This document shows positions 6,838-14,113 of a DNA stretch of 26,538 nt, piece after piece (position 1 is the stretch's first letter; every line of letters starts with the position of its first letter). The position numbers and the translations under genes are program-made. The notes below the pieces were generated by a model. It saw only the letters and a list, made by a program, of their open reading frames with translations. It did no database searches and was not told the origin of the DNA. Source of the stretch: a virus. Where the stretch lies: the IMG/VR virus record IMGVR_UViG_3300043464_001005, positions 1 through 26,538 of that record. The stretch is one strand, 5' to 3'.

Positions 6838-8507
6838 CGTAATGCTCCTTTGGGGGCAAGGTAGGTAACTCCGTCATCGTCTTTGCGCAGGCGCTTTTCA
6901 CGCTCTGCCAAGTACTTCACCCACCATGGCTCCGGGCCAGGGCGGCGAGGTGGTTTGTGGTATCGGGGCTCATGGGCCGCAAGGTATTCCAACGTCTGCA
7001 CGGCATGGACCTCACCCCGCGTCTGCGGTTCGTCGGTCACGTAGACCTGTCCGTTTACGGTGGTGGTTTTCTTGCGGTAGCGTTTTATTTCTCTGAGGAG
7101 GTTGGGGCAGGCTCCGTCCAAAATCTTCAGCTTAGTTGTCCCGTCGCCCCGCACATGCAGCATCTGGCGTACCAATGCCGTTCTGGCGGGGATGTCGTCG
7201 GACCCTGGGATGAAGCTGCTGCCGCCGATGGAGAACCTGTAGCCACGCTTCTTCAGTTCCTCCGAATACAGCTCATGGGGCAATCGTCCCGATCCGAGAT
7301 CGCGGAGCGTGCCGCCGTGCATGTCCATGATCGCGGCGTAGATCGATTGCTCCTGTACCTTCCCGTAGAACCGCTCGCCCCAAATCATGGCGTTGCACTG
7401 CCGGAGATACAGTTCGTCGTAGATGAGAATAAACCGTTCGTCCGGCGGAACTGCTGCGAACAGTGTCGCCATGACTACGTGGCCGGGGTCAATCGCGGCG
7501 TAGCGGGTCCAGTCTGCAGGCACCTGACCGTCCGGCAATTCCTCCCGGCGCAGGATGTGAACTGCGGGATTGAACGTCGGGTACATGAGCGTGGATTCGG
7601 TGGTGAACTCACCCTCCGCACGCATCTTCAATTCCTCTTGCCCCAAGGCAGACCAGCGTTCGATGTTCTTCCGTTTCTCTTCGTCATCAATGAACTGGTT
7701 GTCCAGGAACCGGAACGTGAACTTTTGGATGAGGGGCTTGGGGTTGTTTGTTTCAATCTCCTTGTCGGCACGTTCGCACAATCCCAGAAGTGCATCATTC
7801 CGCGAATGTGGCATGGCCGCCCACACAAATCGGCCTTTGCGATCCGCGAGGCGAGCCTGACATTCGCCCACCCACCGCTCGTTGTTTAAGTCTTCGTCCA
7901 GCCAAATAAGATCGGCCTGATAGCCTTGCGGGGGCTCTCCCTCTGACGAGAAGCACCAGATCGTCCAGCCGTTCGTCAGCTCCACTTTGTTTAAATAGCC
8001 GGCGTTCTTCAGCACCCAAGACATGTCTTTGATGAGCCTGGGCGGGATGAGGGGCGGCGCAGGCTTGGACTTCGACTTGTCATCGCCCTGCCTGATGCTC
8101 CTCCACTCGCCTGTCTCCTCGTCTTTGATGATCCGGAACGCGCCGGCCTTAAAGAGGATCGGGTAGATCACAAGACCGATGTGGGGCCAGTTCCGGCCGA
8201 CTATCGCAATGTTCCCGCCTTCCAGCGGATACTTGCCGTAGGGGTCTTGGCCGGTCGCTGCGCGGGCCGCCTCCACCGCCACAGCCAATGACTTGCCGCC
8301 ACGGTTACCACCCAAGACGATCCGTTCACTGACCATCGACTTGTGGAACTCTTCTTGGTGGGGCATGGGTCTGTACAGGCGGAGGGCCTCCAGCCGGCGG
8401 GAGGCCAGTTCGGCCTGCACCTCCCGCATCTGCTGGATCTGGTGTTGCGTGACTACGGGCGCGTCAGGCTGTGGAATCGGGGCGCTGAGCTTGGGATGCT
8501 TTTTCAT
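6834..8507 (-). CDS. terL: Terminase large subunit (557 aa)
   Basis: The packaging motor and headful nuclease. Walker A GGNRGGKS at 66-73, preceded by an adenine-binding Q (PHQEEFHKS, 49-57). Walker B ADLIWLDED at 198-206 with the catalytic Glu. The nuclease domain begins at YAAIDPGH (D340) with a second acidic site at IMDMHGG (D395) and a third near GEVHAVQTLEYL close to the C-terminus. Length is normal for the Terminase_6/Terminase_3-like class. ATG overlaps the TGA of the zinc-ribbon gene upstream. The small subunit should be one of the genes just upstream. A basic C-terminal tail (PWWVKYLAEREKRLRKDDD) is usual for portal or DNA contact. Confidence 0.95.
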   Translation of the reverse strand: MKKHPKLSAPIPQPDAPVVTQHQIQQMREVQAELASRRLEALRLYRPMPHQEEFHKSMVSERIVLGGNRGGKSLAVAVEAARAATGQDPYGKYPLEGGNIAIVGRNWPHIGLVIYPILFKAGAFRIIKDEETGEWRSIRQGDDKSKSKPAPPLIPPRLIKDMSWVLKNAGYLNKVELTNGWTIWCFSSEGEPPQGYQADLIWLDEDLNNERWVGECQARLADRKGRFVWAAMPHSRNDALLGLCERADKEIETNNPKPLIQKFTFRFLDNQFIDDEEKRKNIERWSALGQEELKMRAEGEFTTESTLMYPTFNPAVHILRREELPDGQVPADWTRYAAIDPGHVVMATLFAAVPPDERFILIYDELYLRQCNAMIWGERFYGKVQEQSIYAAIMDMHGGTLRDLGSGRLPHELYSEELKKRGYRFSIGGSSFIPGSDDIPARTALVRQMLHVRGDGTTKLKILDGACPNLLREIKRYRKKTTTVNGQVYVTDEPQTRGEVHAVQTLEYLAAHEPRYHKPPRRPGPEPWWVKYLAEREKRLRKDDDGVTYLAPKGALR

Positions 8508-9187
8508 TGCGCTGGCACATCGTTAGGTGATGCCACTCCGCGCACCAGTGACTTTTGTCCGTCAGCGGATTCTCCCACTTGCCGTTCCGCGACTGCGGCG
8601 GGAATCTCCGGCATTCCCCCACCAACGCCTCCGGCTTGTAGGTTGTCCACCACCGGCATATCTCGCACGTTTGCATGATCTTCCAGCCTTGCGGGCTGTC
8701 CGTTGACTTTGATACTCATGGCGGCGGCGAGAACGTCCCGCCGGTACTGCGCTTCCAGCTCTTCTTCAGTCATCAACTCCAGCGGCTTCTTGGCTCCGCC
8801 CATGGCGGTGTTGGCGGTGATGAGTTTGAGGATGGAGTCCAGTTGCTTGGTTCGGAACGCACCCCCGGCCGGGGCGTCGTAGTACTGCTTCATAAACGCG
8901 GTGATGAAGCCTTCGACACCGCCGAAGTATTTCATCGCCACTTCCAGCAGTTCCGCTGAGTGGGGGATGTTCGTCCCGCCAACCCGCGACACGGCGATGA
9001 ACGTGTCTACTGCCCCGCGTTCGATCTCCGCCAACTTCTTCTGCGAGCGGATGACGCGGCCGTCCTTCTGCTTTTTGTTGCGGCACTTCCTGCACCGCGA
9101 ATGAAACTCTCCCTTACTAACGTGCCAGTACTGCTTGGTGAGCGGGTAGGACTTCCCGCAGTGCGTGCAAGACTTAGCTTCCGCCAC
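8504..9187 (-). CDS. Zinc-ribbon protein, small-terminase candidate (227 aa)
   Basis: A zinc ribbon opens the protein: C7-x2-C10 and C32-x2-C35 with basic residues around (KSCTHCGKSYPLTKQYWH, RCRKCRNKKQKDGR). The middle is helical (AVDTFIAVSRVGG, ELLEVAMKYFGGVEGFITAFMKQYYDA, QLDSILKLITANTAMG), followed by a disordered Gly/Ala tail. It overlaps terL by 4 bases, the usual slot for the small terminase, and helices of this layout fit terminase small subunits that carry an N-terminal DNA-binding module. The zinc ribbon in place of a helix-turn-helix is uncommon. A recombination-endonuclease-VII-like ribbon has a similar start, but no catalytic His motif follows. Confidence 0.7.
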   Translation of the reverse strand: MAEAKSCTHCGKSYPLTKQYWHVSKGEFHSRCRKCRNKKQKDGRVIRSQKKLAEIERGAVDTFIAVSRVGGTNIPHSAELLEVAMKYFGGVEGFITAFMKQYYDAPAGGAFRTKQLDSILKLITANTAMGGAKKPLELMTEEELEAQYRRDVLAAAMSIKVNGQPARLEDHANVRDMPVVDNLQAGGVGGGMPEIPAAVAERQVGESADGQKSLVRGVASPNDVPAQ

Positions 9188-10034
9188 GGACGGTGAACTT
9201 TGGCTTCAGGTCAACGAGCGACACCGTGTGGTCGTAGTTCGCTTCCCAGCAGTCCTTCAACTTCTTGGAGATGTGCTTGGCTTCGATGAACTGCGGCTTG
9301 CCGACACACTTCGGCTTCCAATGCCCAGCCCAGGCGTCCCAATTGCAGAACACTGGGTTGTACCCCAGCTTTTCCGTGCCGGCGAGCGACAAGTCGCGGG
9401 TCATAGTGACATCTTCGGTCGATGCCTTCTCCGCCTGATACTTGTTGGGGAATTCGTAATAGAACCACGGCTTGTCTTCTTCCGTCTTCGGCTCCGTGAC
9501 CTCAAAGGCCCGCATGTCGTACATGATCAGGCCAGTCGGCAAGGCAGCGCATGGCTGGATGCCGGCCATCTTCACGGCCTGGGTGCGTTCGTACATCTTC
9601 AGTTGGAAGTCCGGGTTCGGGTGGCCGGTCTGCATGTCGCGCCACTCAAACACGTACACACACTCCATCGGCGGCGGCCCGCAATACGGCGCGCCGATGA
9701 CCACCGGGCCCTTGTCGTAGTGGTCGTACAAGAAGTCGAACGACGAGGGGAAAAACTTCTTGGAACCCTCCAGGTCGGGCTTCATGTCGGAATCGATCAT
9801 CACCAGGACATCCAGCCCAAACTCTCTGGCCTGGAGGACGGCCCGGTTGCGGGTCATGGTGATCGGCGTATCCGCGAGATTCCAGATGCGGATGTTTTCA
9901 ATCCGTGGATCGCGGGACGCTTCTGCTACAAGCGGAACCATCCACTCGCGGATGTCCGGGACTTCAGAGGAGATTCCGCCGTTGCCGCCGTACGAAAACG
10001 TAACCAGACCGACGTTCAGCTTGCGCTGTTGCAT
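9174..10034 (-). CDS. GT-A fold glycosyltransferase (286 aa)
   Basis: A nucleotide-sugar-dependent transferase. The N-terminus has a Rossmann-like strand (KLNVGLVTFSYGG), TRNRAVLQAREFGLDVLVMIDSDM (61-84) holds the DxD metal site at D81-S82-D83, and later GLIMYDMRAF, YYEFPN and EDVTMTRDL (about 214-222) match the acceptor and catalytic region of family-2-like enzymes. It is soluble, without membrane segments. It has its own sigma70 promoter (10058-10086) and GAGGT ribosome site, and its 3' end overlaps the zinc-ribbon gene by 14 bases. In phages such enzymes glucosylate modified DNA bases, virion proteins or host surface glycans; the substrate here is unknown. Confidence 0.85.
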   Translation of the reverse strand: MQQRKLNVGLVTFSYGGNGGISSEVPDIREWMVPLVAEASRDPRIENIRIWNLADTPITMTRNRAVLQAREFGLDVLVMIDSDMKPDLEGSKKFFPSSFDFLYDHYDKGPVVIGAPYCGPPPMECVYVFEWRDMQTGHPNPDFQLKMYERTQAVKMAGIQPCAALPTGLIMYDMRAFEVTEPKTEEDKPWFYYEFPNKYQAEKASTEDVTMTRDLSLAGTEKLGYNPVFCNWDAWAGHWKPKCVGKPQFIEAKHISKKLKDCWEANYDHTVSLVDLKPKFTVRGGS

Positions 10035-10057
10035 GTGTCACCTCGGGGGAGGGTGAT

Positions 10058-10086
10058 AGTATACTGAACTTGCGTACAGCCGTCAA
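10058..10086 (-). promoter_or_regulatory. Sigma70-type promoter of the glycosyltransferase-terminase unit
   Basis: On the minus strand TTGACG (10081-10086), a 17-base spacer and TATACT (10058-10063). The -35 begins right after the TAG stop of the upstream gene. The predicted start near 10051 leaves a short leader with GAGGT before the ATG at 10034. Its -35 end belongs to a 15-bp motif repeated upstream of the next gene (10745-10759). Confidence 0.8.
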
Positions 10087-10716
10087 CTAATAACGCGGGT
10101 ACGCACGGCCGGTCCTGCCAATCGACGCGGACGAAGGACGGACGCCGCCGAAGCCGCCTCTTGGCCCCACGGGCGGCGCAGTCCCCATGCCTGGAGTGCC
10201 GGCAGGGTACGACTGCGGCCGCGGGCCGTTGGGGCCAATTGGCGAGCCACTGGGAGGCCGATCCGGAGGGGATGGCCTCCACTTGGGCGGCCTCACCGTG
10301 CCGAAGCCGGTTTCCCCCGGAATCTTTCCCGGCGGCCTCCACATGAACTCCCCTCGCGGGCCAGTAAACGGCACCATGCCGGCAAGGCCGCCGGGTCGGC
10401 TATATGTCGGCGGAGGGGGAGGGGCGCGACGTTGCCCGGGCGGCAGTCGCTTTCCAACGTACCCCCCAGTCCCCTGCAAGTCTGCGTCGTAGCTGAACTC
10501 GTCGTACTGCGGAGCTATGGTTGTGTTATAGTGGTTCAGCATCGCGTTTTGGATGTCGGCTGTGCGCGTCCCAGTTCCGTTGAACTGGCTATGCGCCCAG
10601 TAGCTGCCGGCTTTTCCTTGCTTCCACGCATTGTATCCGGCAGCAAGCTCGCTGTCGTAGACGGCGCGCATCGCCTCTTCGGGCGTGGCGTAACCTGTCG
10701 GCGTGTAAATCCGCAT
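10087..10716 (-). CDS. Pro/Gly-rich virion-associated protein (209 aa)
   Basis: The first 85 residues form a small helical domain (MRIYTPTGYATPEEAMRAVY, GYNAWKQGKAGSYWAHSQFN, NAMLNHYNTTIAPQYDEFSYD). The remaining 120 are low-complexity Pro/Gly/Arg (PPPPPTYSRPGG, FTGPRGEFMWRPPG, PRYP-type ends), likely disordered. ATG at 10716 has a GGAGAC ribosome site. Neighbouring genes of similar composition (10791-11912) and the late context suggest an internal or tail-tip virion component. No recognised family. Low-complexity tails of this type are often virion glue or surface extensions. Confidence 0.75.
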   Translation of the reverse strand: MRIYTPTGYATPEEAMRAVYDSELAAGYNAWKQGKAGSYWAHSQFNGTGTRTADIQNAMLNHYNTTIAPQYDEFSYDADLQGTGGYVGKRLPPGQRRAPPPPPTYSRPGGLAGMVPFTGPRGEFMWRPPGKIPGETGFGTVRPPKWRPSPPDRPPSGSPIGPNGPRPQSYPAGTPGMGTAPPVGPRGGFGGVRPSSASIGRTGRAYPRY

Positions 10717-10744
10717 GCGTTGTGTCTCCTGTGCGATCTCTAGT

Positions 10745-10759
10745 GTACAGCCGTCAACT
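10745..10759 (-). repeat. Second copy of a 15-bp intergenic motif
   Basis: The 15 bases AGTTGACGGCTGTAC (minus strand) occur here and at 10074-10088. At the other copy they supply the -35 of a good promoter; here no matching -10 lies 16-18 bases downstream, so the motif may be an operator, or the promoter is weak. Confidence 0.7.
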
Positions 10760-10790
10760 GTTGTCTGGGGTGTCTATCTAATTAGTGTCC

Positions 10791-11912
10791 CTAGAACACG
10801 TAGCCTTGCGCAGCCATGTTGCGCATCCAGTCAGTTTCTTGGAATCCGGGTGAGCCGGGCCCCATGCCGGCGCGCCAGCGGCTCACGGGCGAGATCGCCG
10901 TGGGGTCGTATCTGCTTGGCGGGGCCTGCTGGCCGATTTGCGAGAGAGGGTCGGGGCGAAAGTAGCCCTCACTGTTCGCCCATTGCGCCATGGCTTGGTC
11001 TTGGTATTCCTGCGACGTGCCGGGGGCAAACGACATCGTCCCCGCAAAGGGCCTGCCCTCTGCGTTGTAGAACATCATCTGGTTGCGCGGGCGGCCACTG
11101 GCGTCTAGAGGCTGCGGCGGGGGTGAAGGTACAGGAGGCTGCGGCGGTCGCGCGGGTGCCTGTGGATTGCCTTGTCCGGCCATCCACCTGTCACGCGGCT
11201 GGTAGCCGGGGAGCGTAGCCAGCCATTCTTGGTACGGGTCGTACAGCGATGGCGGGGCCTGCTGGCCGATCTGCGTCAGGGGGTCGCTCGTCTCATCGAA
11301 GTAGCGGGTGAATGGGTTGTAGAACCCGCTTTGAATGGCGTCGTTGGCACGGCCCAGCATGGCCTGGAAATCGAATTGCGGCGCGCCGAGATCCTGGCCA
11401 AAGATGTTCGCCATCTGGTATGGCAGCGTGGCTTGGTTCATCTGCTGAACCATCGCGTCCCGCTGGAGTTGCGCCTGCCGCAATCCCGTCACCAGATCCC
11501 CGCCGAAATACTGGCCAGTTGGCGTATAGACGCCGGGCTTCATGTCCGAAAACGGCGAGTGATACACGTTCATGTCCAGCGCGCCGGGGATTGGCGGGAA
11601 CGACGCTGGTCCGTACCCAGGCCATTGGGAGGACTGTTGCGATTGCTGCGGCGCTGCGGTCTGCGGACGGTTGAATGGCGCGCCCTGCGGGAGCGGAGGC
11701 GGTGGGGCAGGGGCGGGGGCCTGCTGCTGCTGCTGGACAGGAGTCGGCTGGTAATACCGCATCTCAATCGGCTCGCCAGTCCGCTGCGTCCAACTGCTTG
11801 GACGTTGCTGCTGGGGCTGGAAGACCTGACGCTGGAACTGCGGCTCTTCCTGCTGGAAGCCGTCCACGTATTGCTGGGCGGCCTGGGCGTCACTCCACTG
11901 AGGAAGCTGCAT
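10791..11912 (-). CDS. Gln/Pro-rich virion protein with an internal repeat (373 aa)
   Basis: Starts MQLPQWSDAQAAQQYVDGF. Residues 25-110 are Gln/Pro-rich and likely disordered; 115-205 are more structured (YHSPFSDMKPGVYTPTGQYF, QAQLQRDAMVQQMNQATL, DFQAMLGRANDAIQSGFYNP). A repeated module follows: DPLTQIGQQAPPSLYDP at 210-226 and DPLSQIGQQAPPSRYDP at 321-337, each followed within 13-16 residues by a RW-x-AG-x-G motif. This suggests a duplicated structural unit. The composition is like internal virion or tail-needle proteins. Start overlaps the stop of the upstream gene (TAATG). No family recognised. Confidence 0.8.
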   Translation of the reverse strand: MQLPQWSDAQAAQQYVDGFQQEEPQFQRQVFQPQQQRPSSWTQRTGEPIEMRYYQPTPVQQQQQAPAPAPPPPLPQGAPFNRPQTAAPQQSQQSSQWPGYGPASFPPIPGALDMNVYHSPFSDMKPGVYTPTGQYFGGDLVTGLRQAQLQRDAMVQQMNQATLPYQMANIFGQDLGAPQFDFQAMLGRANDAIQSGFYNPFTRYFDETSDPLTQIGQQAPPSLYDPYQEWLATLPGYQPRDRWMAGQGNPQAPARPPQPPVPSPPPQPLDASGRPRNQMMFYNAEGRPFAGTMSFAPGTSQEYQDQAMAQWANSEGYFRPDPLSQIGQQAPPSRYDPTAISPVSRWRAGMGPGSPGFQETDWMRNMAAQGYVF

Positions 11913-12097
11913 TACTCGTCGCCCCGTTGCGTCGAAAGTCCGTCAGTCCCCATGCCCGTGCCCTGGAGCATGCGGAGTTTCTCCATGTCGGCGTAGTTGC
12001 CCTGGCCCCGCGTCTCGGCAATCAACTGCCGGAGGAAGTCCAGGTTTTGGATTGCTGGTTGTTCGCCCATGAGCGCGAGCAGAAGTTGTTCATCCAT
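11912..12097 (-). CDS. Small helical protein right after a terminator (61 aa)
   Basis: Starts MDEQLLLALMGEQPAIQNLD; helical and acidic with an amphipathic first half and a Gly-rich end. There is no Shine-Dalgarno site: the 9 bases before the ATG are the T-rich trail of the terminator at 12103-12137. Its expression therefore depends on read-through or on an unseen start site. The stop overlaps the next ATG (TAATG). The conserved LL..L.G....Q...L layout suggests a protein-protein adaptor. Function unknown. Confidence 0.7.
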   Translation of the reverse strand: MDEQLLLALMGEQPAIQNLDFLRQLIAETRGQGNYADMEKLRMLQGTGMGTDGLSTQRGDE

Positions 12098-12102
12098 AAG
12101 AG

Positions 12103-12137
12103 AAAAGGCGGCCAGCCAGTTGCCCGGCCGGCCGCCT
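12103..12137 (-). terminator. Rho-independent terminator after the capsid genes
   Basis: On the minus strand AGGCGGCC (12130-12137) pairs perfectly with GGCCGCCT (12106-12113) around a 16-base loop, followed by TTTTCTCTT. It lies 28 bases after the stop of the 12165-12425 gene. A small CCCC-TTCAC-GGGG hairpin precedes it. Confidence 0.85.
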
Positions 12138-12164
12138 CCCCCGAACCCCGTGAAGGGGCATGCG

Positions 12165-12425
12165 TTACGAAGTGGTGGCGATCAGGCCAAGGTTAGCAAG
12201 AGCAGTCGCGAGGGCAGTCACGTTGTTGAGCGTCACGCCAGTCGGCTTGGCGGTCACGGCAGCGCCGTAAAAACCAAGGCTGCTAGTGGACGCGCCAACG
12301 GTGATGTTGGTCGCACCGACCGTCAGGGCGTTTGTGGCGCCCGTCAGGTGCTGGAGCGAATTGGCCAACTGGTTCCCGAACTGGTCGCTCGCGAGGCCGA
12401 CGATCAGCGTATTGCGAAGCGTCAT
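12165..12425 (-). CDS. Short trimer-type decoration or fibre domain protein (86 aa)
   Basis: The last half, TSSLGFYGAAVTAKPTGVT and then VTALATALANLGLIATTS, matches a short C-terminal domain I know from many phage fibre and head-decoration proteins (LGFFG..PV.KP...G......AL..LL.ALANLGLI). The N-terminal half is Thr/Ala/Gly-rich beta sequence (NALTVGATNITVGAS) that may repeat strands. It follows two capsid genes and ends at a terminator, so a capsid decoration protein is the best guess. The AGGAG ribosome site overlaps the upstream stop. Confidence 0.75.
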   Translation of the reverse strand: MTLRNTLIVGLASDQFGNQLANSLQHLTGATNALTVGATNITVGASTSSLGFYGAAVTAKPTGVTLNNVTALATALANLGLIATTS

Positions 12426-12427
12426 GG

Positions 12428-12982
12428 TTAGCTCCTGGCGAGTTTGACAATAGCCAACACGTTCTGACCCGTCGTTCCAGCGGAGACGGCCCGCCCGATG
12501 TAGTGGTGCTGCAAGAACGTCACCGCCGCCGTCTGGGCCTGCCCAGCCGTGGTGGAGTGCGTGCTGGCTGCGGCCGTGAGGGCCACCAGCGCCGTGTCCA
12601 CCGCAGCTTCCTGGGCCGGGCCCAGTTTCACTTCGGTCGGACCTTCGACAGTCAACCAGAACACATCGTTGTTAGCCACACCGCTCGTCGGGATGAACTC
12701 ATCCACAACGCCGGCCGGGAGCTTGGTGGTGTCGTTGTCGTAGCCGTCCACTTCCGTGAACGAACCCGCCTTAAACATCACCACCCGCTTGGGAAGCAGA
12801 ATCACGCCGCTGGTGTTGCGGACAGCGATACAGGTCTTCACCCGGTTGCTGCGGACTACGCCCGTAACAGGATTAACGTCAGGGAACGTCTTCACGGCCC
12901 CAACCCAATTGCCGCCCTCTGTGGCCAGCGTGACCCCGAGGGTCTGACCGAGTGCGAACGGCGGATCGTCAAACAGACTCAT
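12428..12982 (-). CDS. Capsid-associated (decoration-like) protein (184 aa)
   Basis: Starts MSLFDDPPFALGQTLGVTLA; a beta-rich body (RVKTCIAVRNTSGVILLPKRVVMFKAG, GVANNDVFWLTVEGPTEVKLG) and a C-terminal helical, Ala-rich segment with QHHYIGRAVSAGTTGQNVLAIV. The motif pattern 'VRN.SG..LL...VV.F' and the closing 'GRA..A..G......V' are shared with head-stabilising or DUF2190-like proteins encoded just after major capsid genes. It lies 18 bases after the capsid gene with an AGAGGTG ribosome site. The role as decoration protein is inferred from position and composition. Confidence 0.75.
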   Translation of the reverse strand: MSLFDDPPFALGQTLGVTLATEGGNWVGAVKTFPDVNPVTGVVRSNRVKTCIAVRNTSGVILLPKRVVMFKAGSFTEVDGYDNDTTKLPAGVVDEFIPTSGVANNDVFWLTVEGPTEVKLGPAQEAAVDTALVALTAAASTHSTTAGQAQTAAVTFLQHHYIGRAVSAGTTGQNVLAIVKLARS

Positions 12983-13000
12983 TTCAGATCACCTCTTTCT

Positions 13001-14113
13001 TTAGGCAAGGGCGGCAAGTTTGAAGAAGTTGCGCGGCGTCTTAAACTTAAGGTTGCCGAGCGTTGACACAACGTAGCGATACTGTTGCGTGAGTTCGTCG
13101 TAGAACGGACCCTCGCTGACCATCAACTGATCGGTCATGCAAAGGAGTTCCATGTTCCCGATGGCGAGGCCGTAGCCCGTGTCGGCGGGAACAGAATTTT
13201 CCGACGAAACCTCAACGCCGTCGAAGTCGAACACATCCGTGAAGCCGTAGCTCCGCAGACCGTCCGTCCGGCCGACGATGACACGCTCCTTGGCGTCCAG
13301 CGTATTCAGGAAGTCGATGTACCACCTGCGGTTCAGGAGGCACATATCGATCTGATCCTGCTTCGTATCATTGCGGCGCGTCTGATGAAGCGCCTCGCGA
13401 AGCGCCTTGGTGCAGTTGGCTGCCCAAGTCGAACCGCCGAAGTAGGTGCTGGTCACGTTGGTGATGACCGGCGAATAGAAATCGAACTCTGGATCGGCTT
13501 CGCCGTTGGGCCACACGCCCGTCTTCTGCGAGCCGCCGTACGCACCCAACGCGGTCGAAAGACCGGCATAGGTGTCGGACGGAGAGCCGAACGGATCGGC
13601 AGCGTTGGCCGTACGCTGGGCACCCGTGGACACGTTGAGCGTGCCGTTGTTGCCCATGAACGACTCAATGCCATGGAACCGCAGCTCGTTCCCGTTGGCC
13701 GTTCCATCGACCGCCCACTCCTTGGCAAGGTACTGCTCCATGCTGGTGATGAGCCGCGAAGCCATGCGGCCGGCGACGTTCACAAGAGCCTGAGCGCTGC
13801 GATTTTCCAGCATCTCTTTCTTGTAGATCGCGTCGGTCGCTTGCGCGCCACGAAATTCCAGCTCTGCGTTCTTCCAGAGGTTCTGGCGAGCGAACGAGCG
13901 AGGAGTCTCACCGTTGTTGCCGGTTGGCGTATGGTTGCGGTATTGGATTTCCCACTGAAATCCCCGGCCGCTCATGTTGGTGCGGATGTTGCCAGAACCT
14001 TCCAAAGCCGCGAAGACTTTGTACTTGCGGAGGGAAGCGATTTCCTCTTCCCGCAGGAACGTCTGGATGGTTGTGGCAATAGACCTTGCCCAATCAGTTG
14101 ACGACGATGCCAT
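13001..14113 (-). CDS. Major capsid protein (370 aa)
   Basis: Starts MASSSTDWARSIATTIQTFL. An N-terminal helix (14-35) is followed by a beta-hairpin-like GRGFQWEIQYRNHTPTGNN (E-loop position) and a long spine helix (NVAGRMASRLITSMEQYLAKE). The body has strand-rich stretches with RDD-type polar turns, GEADPEFDFYSPVITNV and the A-domain-like DQIDMCLLNRRWYIDFLNTL. HK97-fold layout, length and the position right after a scaffold-like gene support the call. No N-terminal prodomain is obvious. Start overlaps the scaffold stop (TAATG) with GGAGTG upstream. Expected to be the most abundant virion protein. Confidence 0.85.
   Translation of the reverse strand: MASSSTDWARSIATTIQTFLREEEIASLRKYKVFAALEGSGNIRTNMSGRGFQWEIQYRNHTPTGNNGETPRSFARQNLWKNAELEFRGAQATDAIYKKEMLENRSAQALVNVAGRMASRLITSMEQYLAKEWAVDGTANGNELRFHGIESFMGNNGTLNVSTGAQRTANAADPFGSPSDTYAGLSTALGAYGGSQKTGVWPNGEADPEFDFYSPVITNVTSTYFGGSTWAANCTKALREALHQTRRNDTKQDQIDMCLLNRRWYIDFLNTLDAKERVIVGRTDGLRSYGFTDVFDFDGVEVSSENSVPADTGYGLAIGNMELLCMTDQLMVSEGPFYDELTQQYRYVVSTLGNLKFKTPRNFFKLAALA

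Noticed and set aside
13085-14101. Plus-strand frame (338 codons) opposite the capsid gene
   Set aside because: Antisense of the capsid gene; same kind of composition artefact. The same applies to plus-strand frames at 5727-6650, 6957-7889, 9165-10067, 14086-15483 and 17063-18058.
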